DNA from: Troglohyphantes excavatus
Taxonomy: Eukaryota; Arthropoda; Arachnida; Araneae; Linyphiidae
Direction: 5' to 3'
NCBI GenBank assembly: GCA_963932185.1
Contig: OZ010678.1
Location: 22,547,961 to 22,611,960, forward strand
Length of the DNA stretch: 64,000 bases
The translations under genes and the position numbers were made by a program. The notes beneath the pieces were generated by a model. It was not told where the DNA came from, did not search any database, and saw only the letters and a list, made by a program, of their open reading frames with translations. Shown here one piece after another: positions 10,901 through 25,900 of the stretch; position 1 is the stretch's first letter; the number at the start of each line of letters is the position of its first letter.

Positions 10901-13900
10901 TCAGTAACTTGAAAGATTCTAAGGATCCTTGGGACAAAAACAAGGAGTTTTTAAGTACTTTATAAGGGCCTTTATGAACATGTTGTAACAAAAACAGAGT
11001 TCTTTGAGCCTTGTATTAAATGCTGCTTGTCAAATGTACACTTGTCACAGATTACTAAATCTCTACAATCTCACAATATTAAATACTGCCCTGCAAAGCA
11101 AAAAAAAGCAACTAAGGCATCAGTCATCCTTGCCATCCCAAACCACATCACAGATTATGTTTCAACTCTTACATCTGATGATATAAGAGCCTTATATAAA
11201 GCAGGAAGTCAGGGTTTTGGCCTAAAGCTATATCTGGATTATTTGTTTCAGAAAATGTAGAGGACTTTTATTTTTATATGTCAAGCATATATTAAAATAT
11301 TGACTACTATTTTCGAGTTATCTCATAGTTGTACCATATACTTTGGCAGTCAATATGTAACCAACGTTGAAGCGTTGAAAATAACAGTCACAGAACTAAT
11401 TTTATTTAATCGAATTTCTTCCATCAGAAACTAAAACTATAACTGTTGAATCTTACAACCAGCTGAATAAAATATACTATCATTGACGACCTCATCTAAA
11501 TGGCACACACTCAAGTAAGCAGGCGTATCACCACCAACTACCTCGCAGTCGTGGAAAGTCAACAGCCTTAAAATAGGCAAGGTAGGCCAGCGCATGAGCA
11601 CTCAAAAACCGGCATCTGCTTGGTTCTAATCCCTGTGCTGCAAGGAGTCTATCCGCCGCACCGTATATCTTGTACTGTACTATTGTACCTTGTATTGTCA
11701 TAGTTGTACCGTACACTGTGGTAAACGTGTAAAAGTTTTAATATAAGATATTACTTATTTATGAATATGCACACATTTACACTAGAAAAATATACTTTTT
11801 GCCACAATATATTTAAAACAATTGCAATTATTTTTTCAAATAATAATAATTAAACTTTAAAAAATTTAAAAATGAAATTAAAAATTCTATTAAATGCATA
11901 CATAATATGATCTCGTTTCACAGACATATTCTTGTTTCCATATCTGGACCTTGTTCCTGTGACCTAAAATTGAAAACAAAAAAATCTTATTGGGGACAAA
12001 GTTATAAAGTATAAATTACATAAAACTGTAAAATATTTAAAAAAAAACACTTAATCTTGTTAAACTTCAATTAGATTAAACAAAAAATATAATTCTAATA
12101 ATATTCACTGCATGTGACAATTCAAGTTTTTTTAAATATATAAAATTACTGGCATCTGATTACTCCACTAGATTTGAATTTTTTTTTTCTTATTAAGATA
12201 TCAGACTGCAAACAAATTAATTTAAAATAAGAAATTAAAATTACATTACAATTTAATTTCATTGTAGCTATTTTTTTTAATCAGAACACACACTGTAAAA
12301 TAAGATCTAAAGTACTAAAGTAAATAAACTCATGATCAGAAGATTACGAGTTAAAAATATATAATATGAAACAGAGTGGCAACAAAATCAGGGAAAAAAA
12401 GTTCTATGATGGTGTCACAAAAATGTCCAAGATTTTACAATTACATTAAGAAATGTGCAACACATGCATTGTATAGAAACAAAGTATCTACGCTACAATA
12501 TATTGCATTTAAATTAAAAAATTAAGAGCAATATTTATATACAGTTAAAATAATAATTTATGTAACACAAAATTATACAAGTGCAACAGGCAAGTAATTA
12601 AACATGTTCTCTAGAAGCCGATAATACAAAAAAAAGCAAGTTTTCTCAAATTATTTCTTTTGTAGATATTTTTAAATACTTTATATGCTTTCTATGTCCT
12701 ATTTCAATTTCTAACAAATCGCATATTCGTTAGCCCCTCTGCATATGTTGTGTACAATCCAATCCAAAGTTCAACGTGCTTTGCTTTCGCTTCTCTATCC
12801 AACTGTGGTTCACATTTCTACAAAAATAAAACTGAAAATGCACACAGCCATGCATTTTTTTTTTTAAATCATTTTCAAGAACTATAAGGAAATATCGACA
12901 ACTAAACTACACAGAATAGAGGGCACAACAGACAATAATTGCCTTTTTAATGATCCAAATTTAAAAATTTCCCTGATTTTTTTTTTGAAATTTTGAAAAT
13001 TTCCTGACTTTTTTCCGATATTTCCAGAATTAAAAATTTCCATGATAAATCCCTGATTTCCAGATTATATTATATATAGAAGTATTGCAGCGACTTGCAA
13101 TTCCTTCACCTTTCTTTTTCTATCAAGCAATTCCCAGAGAGAGTTTCCACTTCAGTGTATACACCAAGAGCCAATCACATTTCTCCAGCACATGAGGCCC
13201 AAGCAAGGGGCGGGCGATTCATGTAAACACTGACTCAAAGGAACTCATTCCCAGACAAACAGCCATAGTAACAACAAGCACATCTTGCATGCTCCTCATC
13301 TCATTGTTATGTCTTAAATTTACCTTTCAATGTAAATCCTTAACTGTTAAACTCGCATAATTAAATATTACTAGGTGGCTCCGCCCCTTGCTCCGCCATA
13401 ATCTATTAAATTTGGCCATAATTGAAGTTAAGCTTACCATAATCTTACCTACCAAAAGTGTGTAATTTACTAAGTTAATACGTCATAAAAATGAAGCTCA
13501 TAGAAATATAGTTTTCAAAATTGTCAACAGATGGCGCCACCTCAATTTAGTTTAGAAAAGCATTTTTCAAAACTTCTATTTTTTAATTTAATAAGGCTTA
13601 TATTCTTCCTAATTTAAGCTCACATCACCAAAATAATTATTTACCAATGAATTGAAGGGGTTAATCGTCAAAATGGTTTACATAATGGCAAAATAAAAAT
13701 GCGAGCGCAACAGAATTTTGTAAACAATCTAACTGTTGCCATTCCGCGTAGAGAAAAACAGCGTTTTTCAATCACCATGTAAGAGAATTATATATAAAGA
13801 TTTCTTTTTTAAATACTATGGTGTTCATCAACTATTTCCTTTAAACTCAACCTTCTGATTTTCCATCAAGTACAACACTGTAGCCGTACAAACAAACTAA

Positions 13901-16900
13901 AGTATGGCGGTATTTTATACAACACTACTCATCCAAATACTCAATTAAATGTGCATCCTTACCCTTTCTGTTTCCGTGAAGAAGGTCTTAAACACATTAA
14001 GAATAGATTCCACATTATTATTGGCGTTTTGATTGCAAATAGGTATCCTGTGGAGGTAGCAAATTTTGCAGAGGTAGCACATCACCAGATCGGGGGCAGT
14101 GAACTGGTCTCTCAGGATGCCCTCAATCCCCCATTGGCGCATGGCAGGAGAGATCTGTGGAGAATTAAAGCTGGAAATCCCGGCTTCCGGCGCCAGGGCA
14201 ATGTTGACGGGCAAGTTCATCTGCACCCGCAGTATCTGGGTCAGTCGCTTGACGTCGTCCTCGTCTTGGCACACGAAAGCAAGCAAATCACGGATGTTCA
14301 CAGAATTTTCGATGAACTTGGAAAACTTGTCGTTGGCCATTTTAATCTGAAATTATTCAAAAAGGAAGTACTTTGAGTCAAGGACAGGGAGGGATGAGAA
14401 AACATGTCTGCTATAATCTAATTAGTAGTTTCCAACCATTATAATTACAGATGAAACGGATATCCAGTATCCGGTCTAACCAGCTGACTTTTATCTATCA
14501 GGTAATTATCCAATATCCAAAAGCAAAGTGCCGGATATCTGATTATGATGCCAGATATCCGGATGAATAAAGCGCCCCAGATATTTTTTGTGCCAATCAA
14601 TTACCATTTTTTGCCTTTTTTTACAGCCACATTACCGATTTCTGATGCATCTGTTAATGTTTTAAAGTAACACAAAAAAATGTAGTGTAAGTAGTTAAAT
14701 TAATTTTTAAAGTATTCATGTTATTTAATTTAGAATAGCTTTTACTGTAATTCAATTATGTGCTTGTTTCTAGTTGAGATTCAATTATATATGAGATATT
14801 TAAACTAGCATCTGTTTCCCCAGCTTCAATATTCTTGGGTATAACAGTACATTCAAAAACAAGGCTGGAAACGAAATACTGTTCAAAGCTACATAGGGAA
14901 GGATTCTGCAACACTTTCTCTTTTCAAAAATACACTTCCAGCTATAAAATATATCAGCATACAAACAATGACACTATTAGGAAAGGAATGCTTTATTAAG
15001 CAACATATAAAGAATTCATTAAACAACTAATCTCTGCAATAAAAACAACAGAAATGGAATTCATATCATCGACTTAATCCACAAACTGAGATTCAGCAGA
15101 CGTAGCGAAAGCAGCTTAGCGACAAAATTCAAGCGCTTCACCTCTGAATGAGAAATTGTTTAAAAAAAGAAAACTGATCAGAATACATAGGATTAGATTG
15201 TAAGTGAGAGATAGGCTTAATGAAATCAGAGTGCGTCTGAGCTAACCAACAGCATTAACAACATGTTTTCCTATGATGTGCATGGATACCAGTTCGTAGT
15301 TGAAAAACAGGGTGGAAAAAAAGTTCCCTGATTTCCTTGATGGTGTCAAAAAAATTTCCATGATTTTACAATTACATCAAGAATTGTTGCAATACATGCT
15401 TTGTATAGAAACAAAGTATCTATGCTACAATGATCCAGTAAATATATTACATTATAAATGAAAAATTATAAGCGATACTTATTGCCAGTTAAAAGAATAA
15501 TTTATAGATACAACACACATTATGCAATTGCGACAAGCATAATAGTAAATAATTATGTTCTCTGAAAGAAGATAATGCAAAAAAAAAGTACTTTTTTTCA
15601 AATTATTTCTTTTGGAGATAATTTTAAATGTTTTATATGCTTCATATTTCCTAATCCAATCTTCAATAAATCCCATATCGATTAACCCTCACATGTTGCT
15701 TACAATTCAAGGTCCAATACACTTTGTTCTCCCTCCAGCAGTGGTTCATGTTTAAAAAAAAAAAATTAAAATATGAATATGCACATAAGCATGATTTTTT
15801 TTTTTTAAATTTCAGAACTAAAAGGGAATATTGACAACAAAATTACCCAGAATAGAGGGAATAAATAACAATAATTGCCGTTTTAATGATCAAAATTAAA
15901 AAAATTCCCTGATTTTTTGTGAAATTTTGAAAATTTCAGTGACTTTTTCCCTGATATTTCCAGAATTAAAAATTGCCATGATAATTCCCTGATTTCCAGA
16001 TTATGTAGCCACCCTGAAAAAAATGCAACCATTGCAATCAGCGGAAGAAAAAACATATCCGAGTTTTTGACGACCTTAAAAAAAGTGACAAACAGCTACA
16101 ACTGCTAGGTATAAAGACCTATCAGCTATAGTGGTTTAGTTTTTTTTAATAATTATATAGTTTATGAATTAAGCAGACCACTTGCATAAATTTTTTTTGT
16201 TTTACAGCATATGAATTTATTTTATATTTCTACATTGGTTTTGTTTTTTAAATGCACCTCAGACATGAATGATATTTCTTTTTGAAAAAACAAAACTTTC
16301 ATGAACCTCCCCCAGTACTACGCAGACCATGCGTTGGGAATAGTTCTTATAGAGGATATATAATCAGTGGCATTGGAATTTTTTTCAGAGGGGGCTAAAA
16401 TTTTGTCACTAAACATGCAGTTGCATTTTTTTTAAATATATTTTTTTTTAAAGGGAAAATAGTATAATATAATGGGGAGGGGGGATAAGCCCCTTTAAAA
16501 TATTTCCTGGGGTGGGATCTAGACCCCCCACCCCCCCCCACCTACTTCCTAATGACTATATATATAACCAGGAATTTCGTTTTCTTACAAGAAAAAAAGC
16601 AACAGAGATATATCAGACCAACGATTTCCTCAAATTTCCTTCTTTCGTAAAACCGGTATAGTCGTCTTAGCTAACAAATTAGAAATATATAAAATACATA
16701 ATTCAAATTGCCAAATTTGATATAAAAAATTGTTTAGAGTGCAAAAATCATGTTCACTTGTGTCTCGAAAATTATCTGAACAGCCAGTGACAATGTATAA
16801 ATTACTCACAGAAATAATTGCAGGCATACAAATGGTTGACTTGAACGTTCCGATATTCTGTTTCAGCCAACAAACTGCTTCGTAGGTGGGTCGGAACCTC

Positions 16901-19900
16901 TGTGCCAAAAACCTCATTTTTTTATTGTCTTCATTTTTCAATTTCTCAATTTGTCCCACAATTCCTAGAGTAGAAAAATTAATTATAAACTGCAAGATTG
17001 ATACACAATAATGTTTACTGATCAATTTTAACCCCCTTCTAAATTTACCGTCTTGAAACTTGGCATACTTATGTAATCCTAATAACACAATATTTAGTCG
17101 TAACAATTAGTAATTGCTTATTCAGGGTGGCAACAAAATTCTGGGAAAGAAGTTCCCTGATTTCCATAATGGTGTCACAAAAATTTCCCTGATTTTACAA
17201 TTACATTAAGAAATATTGCAATACATGCTTTGTATAGAAACAAAGTATCCACACTACAATAATACTATAAATATTATTGCATTATAAATGTAAAATTACA
17301 AGCAATACTTATTGACAGTTAAAATAATAATTTATGGATACAACACAAATTATGCAATCGCAACAGGCATAATAGTAATTAAACATGTTCTATGGAAGCC
17401 GATAATGCAAAAAAAAGCAAGTTTTTTCAAATTATACAAAATAAAACTGAAAACATGAAAATGCTCATAACCATACTTTTTTTAAATTCTTTTTAAAAAA
17501 AGCATTTACGAACTAAAAGGAAATATTGACAATTAAATTACCTAGAATTAGGGGACGATAATTGACATAACAAACGATAATTGATGTTTTAATGAACAAA
17601 ATTTTAAAAATTCCCTGATTTTTTGTGAAATTTTGAAAATTTCCCTGACTTTTCTCTGATATTTCCAGAACTAAAAGTTTCCATGATAATTCCCTGATTT
17701 TTCGGTTTTCCAGGTTATGTTCCCACCCTGTATTAGTAAAGAAACATAGATAATAAGAATTATTACCTCTTTCAGTATACTCAAAGCGGTTTAATTCTAA
17801 AATGATTCCTTCCAAGATAGGGTCTAGTTTCGATAACTCTTTTCTGGTTGCTTCATGTTGTGAATAATTTTGAGAGCTTTGTGACTAGAAAAGGGGGTAG
17901 AAAGAATAATAAGAACAATCTATAAAAATAAATATTACAGGAGCATAGGATGACTATTTAAGAAAAGAACAAAAATACCAGAATGTTTTCAATTGTAAAA
18001 GGTTAAAAGAATGATCTGCACTATGAAAATGTTTAAGTTTTACATTAATGCTGAAATAGATAAAACCTTGTATTCTTATTGAAATTATGCATATATATGA
18101 GCAATTCTCTAAAAATTGAAAACTTTCATATGCCCAAAACTGAATTTAGGGAATGCTTGCAGAAATTTAAAAATACATGCATTTTGCCAAAATACGTTTT
18201 GACTCGGTATCTTTGGAAATGAGATTGCCGACGACTTGGCGAAGAGAGGCTCGGTGGAACCATTTCTCTCCGACTCCTCCCTCATATTTGATTAACTTTT
18301 GAATGAATAGGTACCCCATTTAAACTTTCGGCCCCATGTCGAAATTCAATGAAGATTTGTGCTTAGTATAAAATCAAATTTTTATGAAAGGAAAAAATAA
18401 CTTGTGTGAATAAAAGGAACTTGAAATATATGAACTTAAAGAATATCAGTTCTTTAAAAAAATGTGAAAAATGTTTCACGAAAAAGAACTTAAATATCTT
18501 GCGGTTAAGTAATCGGCTAAATGTCTACAAGGGTTAAGCTGTGTTCACTCTAGAAATAAAAAGGGGCAGGGCGCTATTGGCAGAAAAAGGGCATTCCATT
18601 TTCCAAAGGGCACTTCTTGTTTTAAAAGGGCACTTCGAAAAAAAAAGTTAGAGGTGGGTGTGTCCATCCGTTAACAGATCGGATCCGTGCCCGGAGGAAT
18701 GAGCGTTTGATTCTCAGATTGAGTGTAGTGATTTGAACTGGGGGAGAGGGGGACCATCACAATTGCGCAACACGCATAGTTAAAAAGACGTTTGTTTTTC
18801 TACTGTCATAATTCTGATTTACACAAATAAAATTTAAATCGATGAATTTTTTAAAGTCAGCATGGGAAACAAGGACACTTGTGCTTGACTGAAAAGGGCA
18901 AGAGGGGCGAAACTTTTCAAAAGAGTACGGAATTTTCAAAAAAAGAACGTGAGGGCTCTATTGCAATTTAAATAAAGGTGGCCGCAATTTTAAAAATACC
19001 TAGATTGAACACTCTGCTAAGAGCTTTTGTATGTATCTAACTTATTTAAAAATGAAAGAAATTTCTATAATGGAAAACAATTTATCTCCTAACTTAAGAA
19101 CTTTATATTTAACATTATATACAAGTCACTGCTCTTACTATTTAAAAAAACCTAAATGAAGTGCAAATATTAATTCTCATTTTGAATAGAAACATTAAAC
19201 TCTTTTATGTCTTTAACAATTAAATAATGATAATAATTATAATTAAATAATAATAATTAAACTTACACCAATAGTCTTTTCTTCATCTTTAAGCTGTTCA
19301 TACTGCTCCTTCAAACCAATTATCTGTTTTTTTAATTCAGCTAACCTGAAATTTAAATAATATAACTAAGTATTGAAAAGTTTCCATCAGCATATTTCTT
19401 GATACACTTTTCTAGACTACACCAGAAAAAGGTCAAGGTTTGTTCTTAACAAACCATCACAAATAATAAAATGCTATTATTTTTAACCAGGCAGGATAGC
19501 CGCACACCAGCAACAAATTCATTGGAACTTATAATCAATTGAACAATTATTTAATTGCTTTAACTCAGGGCTGACAGATCTAAGATTTCGCAATGTCAAA
19601 GTAAAGCCGAGAAAGTGAAAAGTGATTACCACAATCCATACAAATATGTCGAATTGTTGATTACTTGCCAATGAAGGAAGGCCAACTTTTTTATGATGGA
19701 ATTTGGAACAAATACCTTTAATTTAACAAATGATGTTTAACCCTCCAATGCACATGCATCCAGTTTTTAATTCATAAAAATACTCCATTTCCCTATATTT
19801 TTTTAATTAATTTTTTAGGTGTAACTCAGCGAATTTATAAGATTTTTTTTAATATAACCAGATAAGTTATCTCTCTATTTAAAAAAAAAAGTAAGCCCTA

Positions 19901-22900
19901 GGGGGAATTTTGAATTGTTTCACTGTTATTCAGATCAAAAAGTAAAAATTCTAAAATTACGAAATTAAGTGAATTTATTAAGAAATGTTTTATAAATAAG
20001 ACGAATATAGACTGGGGGTTGGCGGAACGTCAGCGGAGCTTCATAGACAATTATACATTTACAAAATAATAAGTTTTTTAAATTGTAATTGTTCCAAAAT
20101 GTAAATAGTTACTTAGGAGTATTTAATAAAAGATTATCAAGTAAAATGTGGAGAAAAAATACTGACTTACCAAGTTCTTTTATAAAAAAATAAAGAAAAC
20201 ATAAAACTACTATGGTAAATAACTAATATCTTTACTTATAAATATTCCAGGGGTGTTGCCCTTCTTCATGCATTTTGGATCTGTGTTCGGAGCAGGTAAA
20301 ATTGATATTTGGAGTAGCAAAAAGTATTTTGGAGCACGTAAAATTGAAATTTGGAGCAGCAAAAATGTATTTTGGAGCAGGAAAAATTGAAATTTGGAGC
20401 AGCAAAAATGTATTTTGGAGCAGCAAAAATTGAAATTTGGAGCAGCATAAAGGCGTTTAGGATAAGCAAAAATTTCAATTTTGGAGCATCAAAAAAGGCT
20501 TTTTGGAGCAGATGAAATGGGCAAATTATGAATATTTTATGGATGAAAATTAAGTAGAGGCCCATATTTACAGAAGAGTAATAATTGTATTCTATACATA
20601 GGGTCATAAAATTAAAATTAGCGGTAAAATTATGAAATTGGCGCAGGTTTGGCGCAATTTGGCTAAAAATCAGTGTTTTGGAGCAGCTTGGAGCAAAAAT
20701 CGTGATTTGGCGCAATTTGCGCAAGCGCAACACCCCTGATATTAGCCTGTTAAAATGAAGTGCTTGTTAATATCAACCTATCAAATTATCAACAAACAAG
20801 AAACTTTAAAAAGATTTTAGTTCAAAATTTATTAGAGAAAATAAAAGGATACACAGTGACTTCAATTTTATTTAGAATACCCTGTATTTTTTAATTGTAG
20901 TTCATTTTATATAACAATATCAGATTATCCCAATTTTTTAATAAACCAATAGATATATATATATATACCTTGTTTGCTGATTCATTTTTTCTGTGATCAT
21001 AGTTCGAAAATCCACCTTTGCAAGATGAACCTATTTAAAAATAACGAGTTAATACATGCAACAAAATCATTCCGTTATAAATTAATATTATTAACAGAAA
21101 ATCACTTATACATAGTCATGTAGATGTTGATATAATTTAAATGAAGAGGTTTTGTTATATATAAGCAGTTTAATTACAAGCTATAAACAGACAAACTGAC
21201 TACCCCAGCTCGGAAGGGATCCTATATATGGAAGGGATCCTATATATACAAATAATACACAATATAATTGAACAAAATAAGTAAGTTAATTATAAATTAA
21301 CATAAACAAGAATAACTATGGTTGCAAACACTACGGATCGAACCCGCAACCTTACGGGCACAAGCCGGCGATGTTACCAAAACACTACGATGGCTGATGC
21401 CCGAAGTGTACTGTTGCCAATTTCAGTGTAGATTTCCTATTGGTAGTCAACCACTGTGGCAATATTAACCTTCTATCGCACATGTTTGATCTCAAAGGCA
21501 CAGATCATTAATTTCATTAAAATTTGTTCTACTAGTTTTATGTCGAATACATTGTTTTCTTGCATAAACTTTTGTAATTTTTCTTCTTTTGACACCCGGC
21601 AGTTGTATAATAAAGTGTGTATTATGTTTTTTGAATGTGTGCTCATCAAGCAAGTTGAATTCCGAAACATGGTTAAAAATATTATTTTATTTTACACCAT
21701 TTTTTAATTCTGATTCAATCATATAATGTTATCTATAACTCTAGACTACTATGGGTATTAAATTGCTGAAATAGAAGAATTTGATCATTTACGCATTGTT
21801 AATTTAAGCTGGACATTACCACCTGATGGATACAAACATATCCGTTCGAGTATCTCCAGTTTTTCCAGTAGTGCGCATAATATAAAAGTGGATAAAAAAA
21901 TCTTTTTTTTTTAATAATTTTCAAATTCAAAGCATTAGGAGGACTTTTGAAAATCTTCTCAACGGATATAATTTTTTTTAATGTAAAAAGAGGAATGTGT
22001 TGGAAATATAAATTAAACTCTTTTGCTGTGAAAATATACCAACAGATTCGAAATTTTTCTTATCCGTCGGAGGGTTAAGGGATTTTATTTTATAAAAGTA
22101 GAGCAACAGACATATTTTATCTATTGATAGGCATGGCTAAATTGTCCAGAATTCATCATTGAAGTAAAATATATGTGTGCAGGGTGGTAACAGCCTTCTG
22201 GAAAAAAAGTTCCCTGATATTTCCCTGATTTCCTTGATGGTGTCACAAATATTTTCCTGATTTTACAATTACATTAAAAAATGTTGCAATACATGCTTAG
22301 TATAGAAACAAAGTATCCACGTTACAATGATCCAATAAATATATTGCATTATAAATGGAAAATTATAAACAATACTTATTGTCAGTTAAAATAATAATTT
22401 ATGGATATAACACAAATTATACCATTTTGACAGGCATAATAGTAATTGAACATGTTAATGCAAAAATGCAAGTTTTTCCAAATTATTTCTTTTGTAGATA
22501 ATTTTAAATGTTTTATATGCTCCATATTTCCCATTCCAATCTTTAATAAATCCCATATCGATTAGCCCTCACATGTTGCTTACAATTCAAGGTCCAACGC
22601 ACAACATGCTTTTTGCTTCCTCCTCCAGTAATGGTTTACGCTTTTACAAAAATAAAACTAAAAATATGAAAATGCACATAACCATGCTTTATTTTTTAAT
22701 AAATTCTTTTTCTGAAAAAAAAAGGAAATATTGACAATTAAATTACCCAGAATGGAGGGCATAACAGACAATAATTGCTGTTTTAATGATTTAAATTTGA
22801 AAAATTCCCTGAATTTTTGTGAAATTTTTAAAAATTCCTTGATATTTCTAGAACAAAAAATGTCCATGATAATTCCCTGATTTCCAGGTTATGTTGCCAC

Positions 22901-25900
22901 CCTGTTAAATTATTCTTTTTAGGAGTAAAATTCTTTTTATTATTATTTTCGAATTTTTAGTTTACTAGAAAACAAAACATTTAAGCAGTGTATAAGATAT
23001 ACATGCATTTTAAATGTTCATAATACATTCATTTGATACCGATAATTGTACATTTTCCAGCGCTCACTCTGGTAGACTACCCTTCCTTCTTGCCTTTTCC
23101 CAAATTCTGCGATTCACAAGAGACCATTTTCCCAAAATATCTGTTCTCAACCTTTTCACTTCAATAGTACAAAATAATTTTCCTTTCTTTAAGAATGAAA
23201 CCTGCGCTAATCGAAAACGGGATTTTTTGCAGCCTTTTGGATCTACTACTAATTTTTTTTAACTTAATTGATTTTTTTTAGCATTTACTACATTTGTTTG
23301 CCATTATAAACCATGATAGTGTCACAAAAATGTCCCTGATTTTATAATTAAATTAAAAAATGTTGATTATCAATAATCTAAAGTTTCTGAAAAATCTCCA
23401 ATTTAATGCCGCAATTACTACAATTTTGATGACTGAAAACAAATTTATTACCGTTTTCCTACGACGTTACATGCTTTTCGATCAATCCAGTTGCATTATT
23501 AGGTATTTGGTTATCATCACCTCACTCAAGTTGCTGGTTTTAGCAAAACTCAGCATTGTAGCATGATAGTTTTTCCGATTTAATTATGATTTTCTACATA
23601 TTAAGCAAACAAAACAAGCATATTTAAAACATTTTTTTTTTAATTTTGAAGGTCTAAACTTTAGTTTTAATTTGGTTCTACAGTTATTTAACTAAATATT
23701 AATTTGTTAAGGAAAACAGCAATTTGACATTGTGATTACTCTGCGATTATTATTGCAGATTCTATTACAATCTCTTAAGATTTTCAAACTTTTTTTCAGT
23801 TTCGATTAGTTTTTAAAGTATTTATCATAAGCTAACTAGATTATCGATTTTACGATACACCAAAAAATATTATGTGTGCTCATTAAAATGCCCCCTTTTT
23901 TTTTAAATAGTACCCTTTTCTTTTTTATTTAAAGAGTGAACACCGCTTTTTAGAAATATGGATCATAGTTAAACAATATGATATCTACTATATATGTTAT
24001 GTTGAATTATGTTAAATAATACATAGTTCATCAAACTCAAGTAATCACGACTATTAATTTGACATCTTAACTTTCCAAATTCATTAAGCCATGCATTAGT
24101 ACAGAGAAACTCGAATACCAAATTGTTATGCAAGTCGAACACATACACCTGCAGGGTGGCAACAACATTCTGGAAAAAAAAAATTCCATGATATTTCCCT
24201 GATATCCATGAAGGTGTCACAAAAATGTCCCTGGTTTTACAATTACATTAAGAAATGTTACAATGCATGCTTTCTATAGAAACAAAGTATCCATGCTACG
24301 CTAATACTATAAATATATTACATCATAAATGAAAAATTATAAGCAATGCTTATTGACAGTTAAAATAATAATTTAAGTATACAACACAAATTATGCGATT
24401 GCGACAAGCATTATGGTAATTAAACATGTTCTCTGGAAGCAGAAAATGCAAAAAAAAGCAAGTTTTTTCAAATTATTTCTTTTGTAGATAATGTTAAACG
24501 TTTTATATGCTTCATATTAATTATTCCAATTTTCAATAACTCACATATTCATTAGTCCCTCACATGTTGCTTAGAATTCAAAGTCCAACACACTTTACTT
24601 TTGCTTCTTCCTCCAGCATTGATTCACGTTTTTCCACAAATAAAACTGAATATGAAATTGCACATAACCATACTTTTTTTTTAAATTCTTTTTCAGAACT
24701 AAAAGGAAATATTGACAATTAAATTACCCAGAATAGAGGGCATAACTGACGATAATTGCTGTTTTAATGATCCAAATATGAAAAATTCCCTGATTTTTTA
24801 TGAAATTTTGAAAAATTCCCTGATTTTTCCAGAACTAAAAATGTCCATGATAATTCCTTGATTTCCCTGTTTGCCAGGTTATGTTGCCACCCTGCACCTG
24901 TCTTCTGACAGCCAGGTACATAAAATAATTTGTTTCAATAATTTTAATTTAAAACATGCATGTTCAGGAAGAAAGGTGCATAGGGTTTATTATTTAAAAT
25001 CTTCAAAAGCCCACACTTACAAACTTCTAATAAGAATGCATGGTTTGATCACACACAATAAAAGGTTAAAATAAACTCACCCTTTCATGAAATTTTGCCA
25101 AAAGATTCGATTTTTCGTACAAATTCTCAGACAATCTTCTCGTTCTGGTTTGCTGCAAGACAGATAATCATAAATAACATAGACAGGTATTAAAAATAAT
25201 GAAAAAAAATATGCATTTGACTTTTATAACACACATTATATATCCTTAATTTTCGAAAATAAAAATAAAGAATTTCTAGGGACTTTTCAGGGACCTTAGG
25301 TTAGCAAATTAAATGTGGGTTAGAAAAATTAAAAACATGATTAAGTTCCCAAAATTGCTTGGCAATGGAGGACTTCGTTATTTCTTGTTTGACAATATAT
25401 TATTTGTGCTTCCAAATGCCAAATAATGCTCTTAAGTAATATATTTAACTGTATATTCTATCTTCAATTGGAATTGTCTGGATTAAAGAGTTTACAAATA
25501 AAAAAAACATATAATTAGCCTTAACTTCTGAACCATCTTTCTAACTTATTATTTGCTATAATTTTAAATAATTTGTTCTAAAAAAAAGCTAAAACACAGG
25601 TTTGGGATATCAAATATGATACCTTGAAGAGTTTACACATAAAGAAACACATATTAGCCTTAACTTATAAAACTTATCCCTAACTAATTATTCATTATAA
25701 TTAATTTTCTTTAAAAAAAACTACCACAGCTAAAACACTGGTTTGGAATCTAAAGTATGATACCAAGAGTTTACAAATAAAAAAAAATATTAGCCTTAAC
25801 TTATAAAACTTATTTCTAACTGATTATTTATTAGAATTCTAACTCATTTTTTTATTTAAAAAAAACTACCACAGCTAAAACACTGGTATGAGATCTCAAA

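Noticed and set aside
11027..11260. 77-codon plus-strand open frame
   Set aside because: Looks less repetitive than its surroundings, but I recognise no family and see no splice or promoter context.
13951..14376. 141-codon plus-strand open frame
   Set aside because: It is the complement of SMC5 exon 12; the minus strand has the hinge homology and splice sites, and the plus-strand product has none.
20232..20733. 155-codon minus-strand frame rich in Phe/Asn/Cys
   Set aside because: It is translation of the ttggagcag repeats in a short transposon; no domain.
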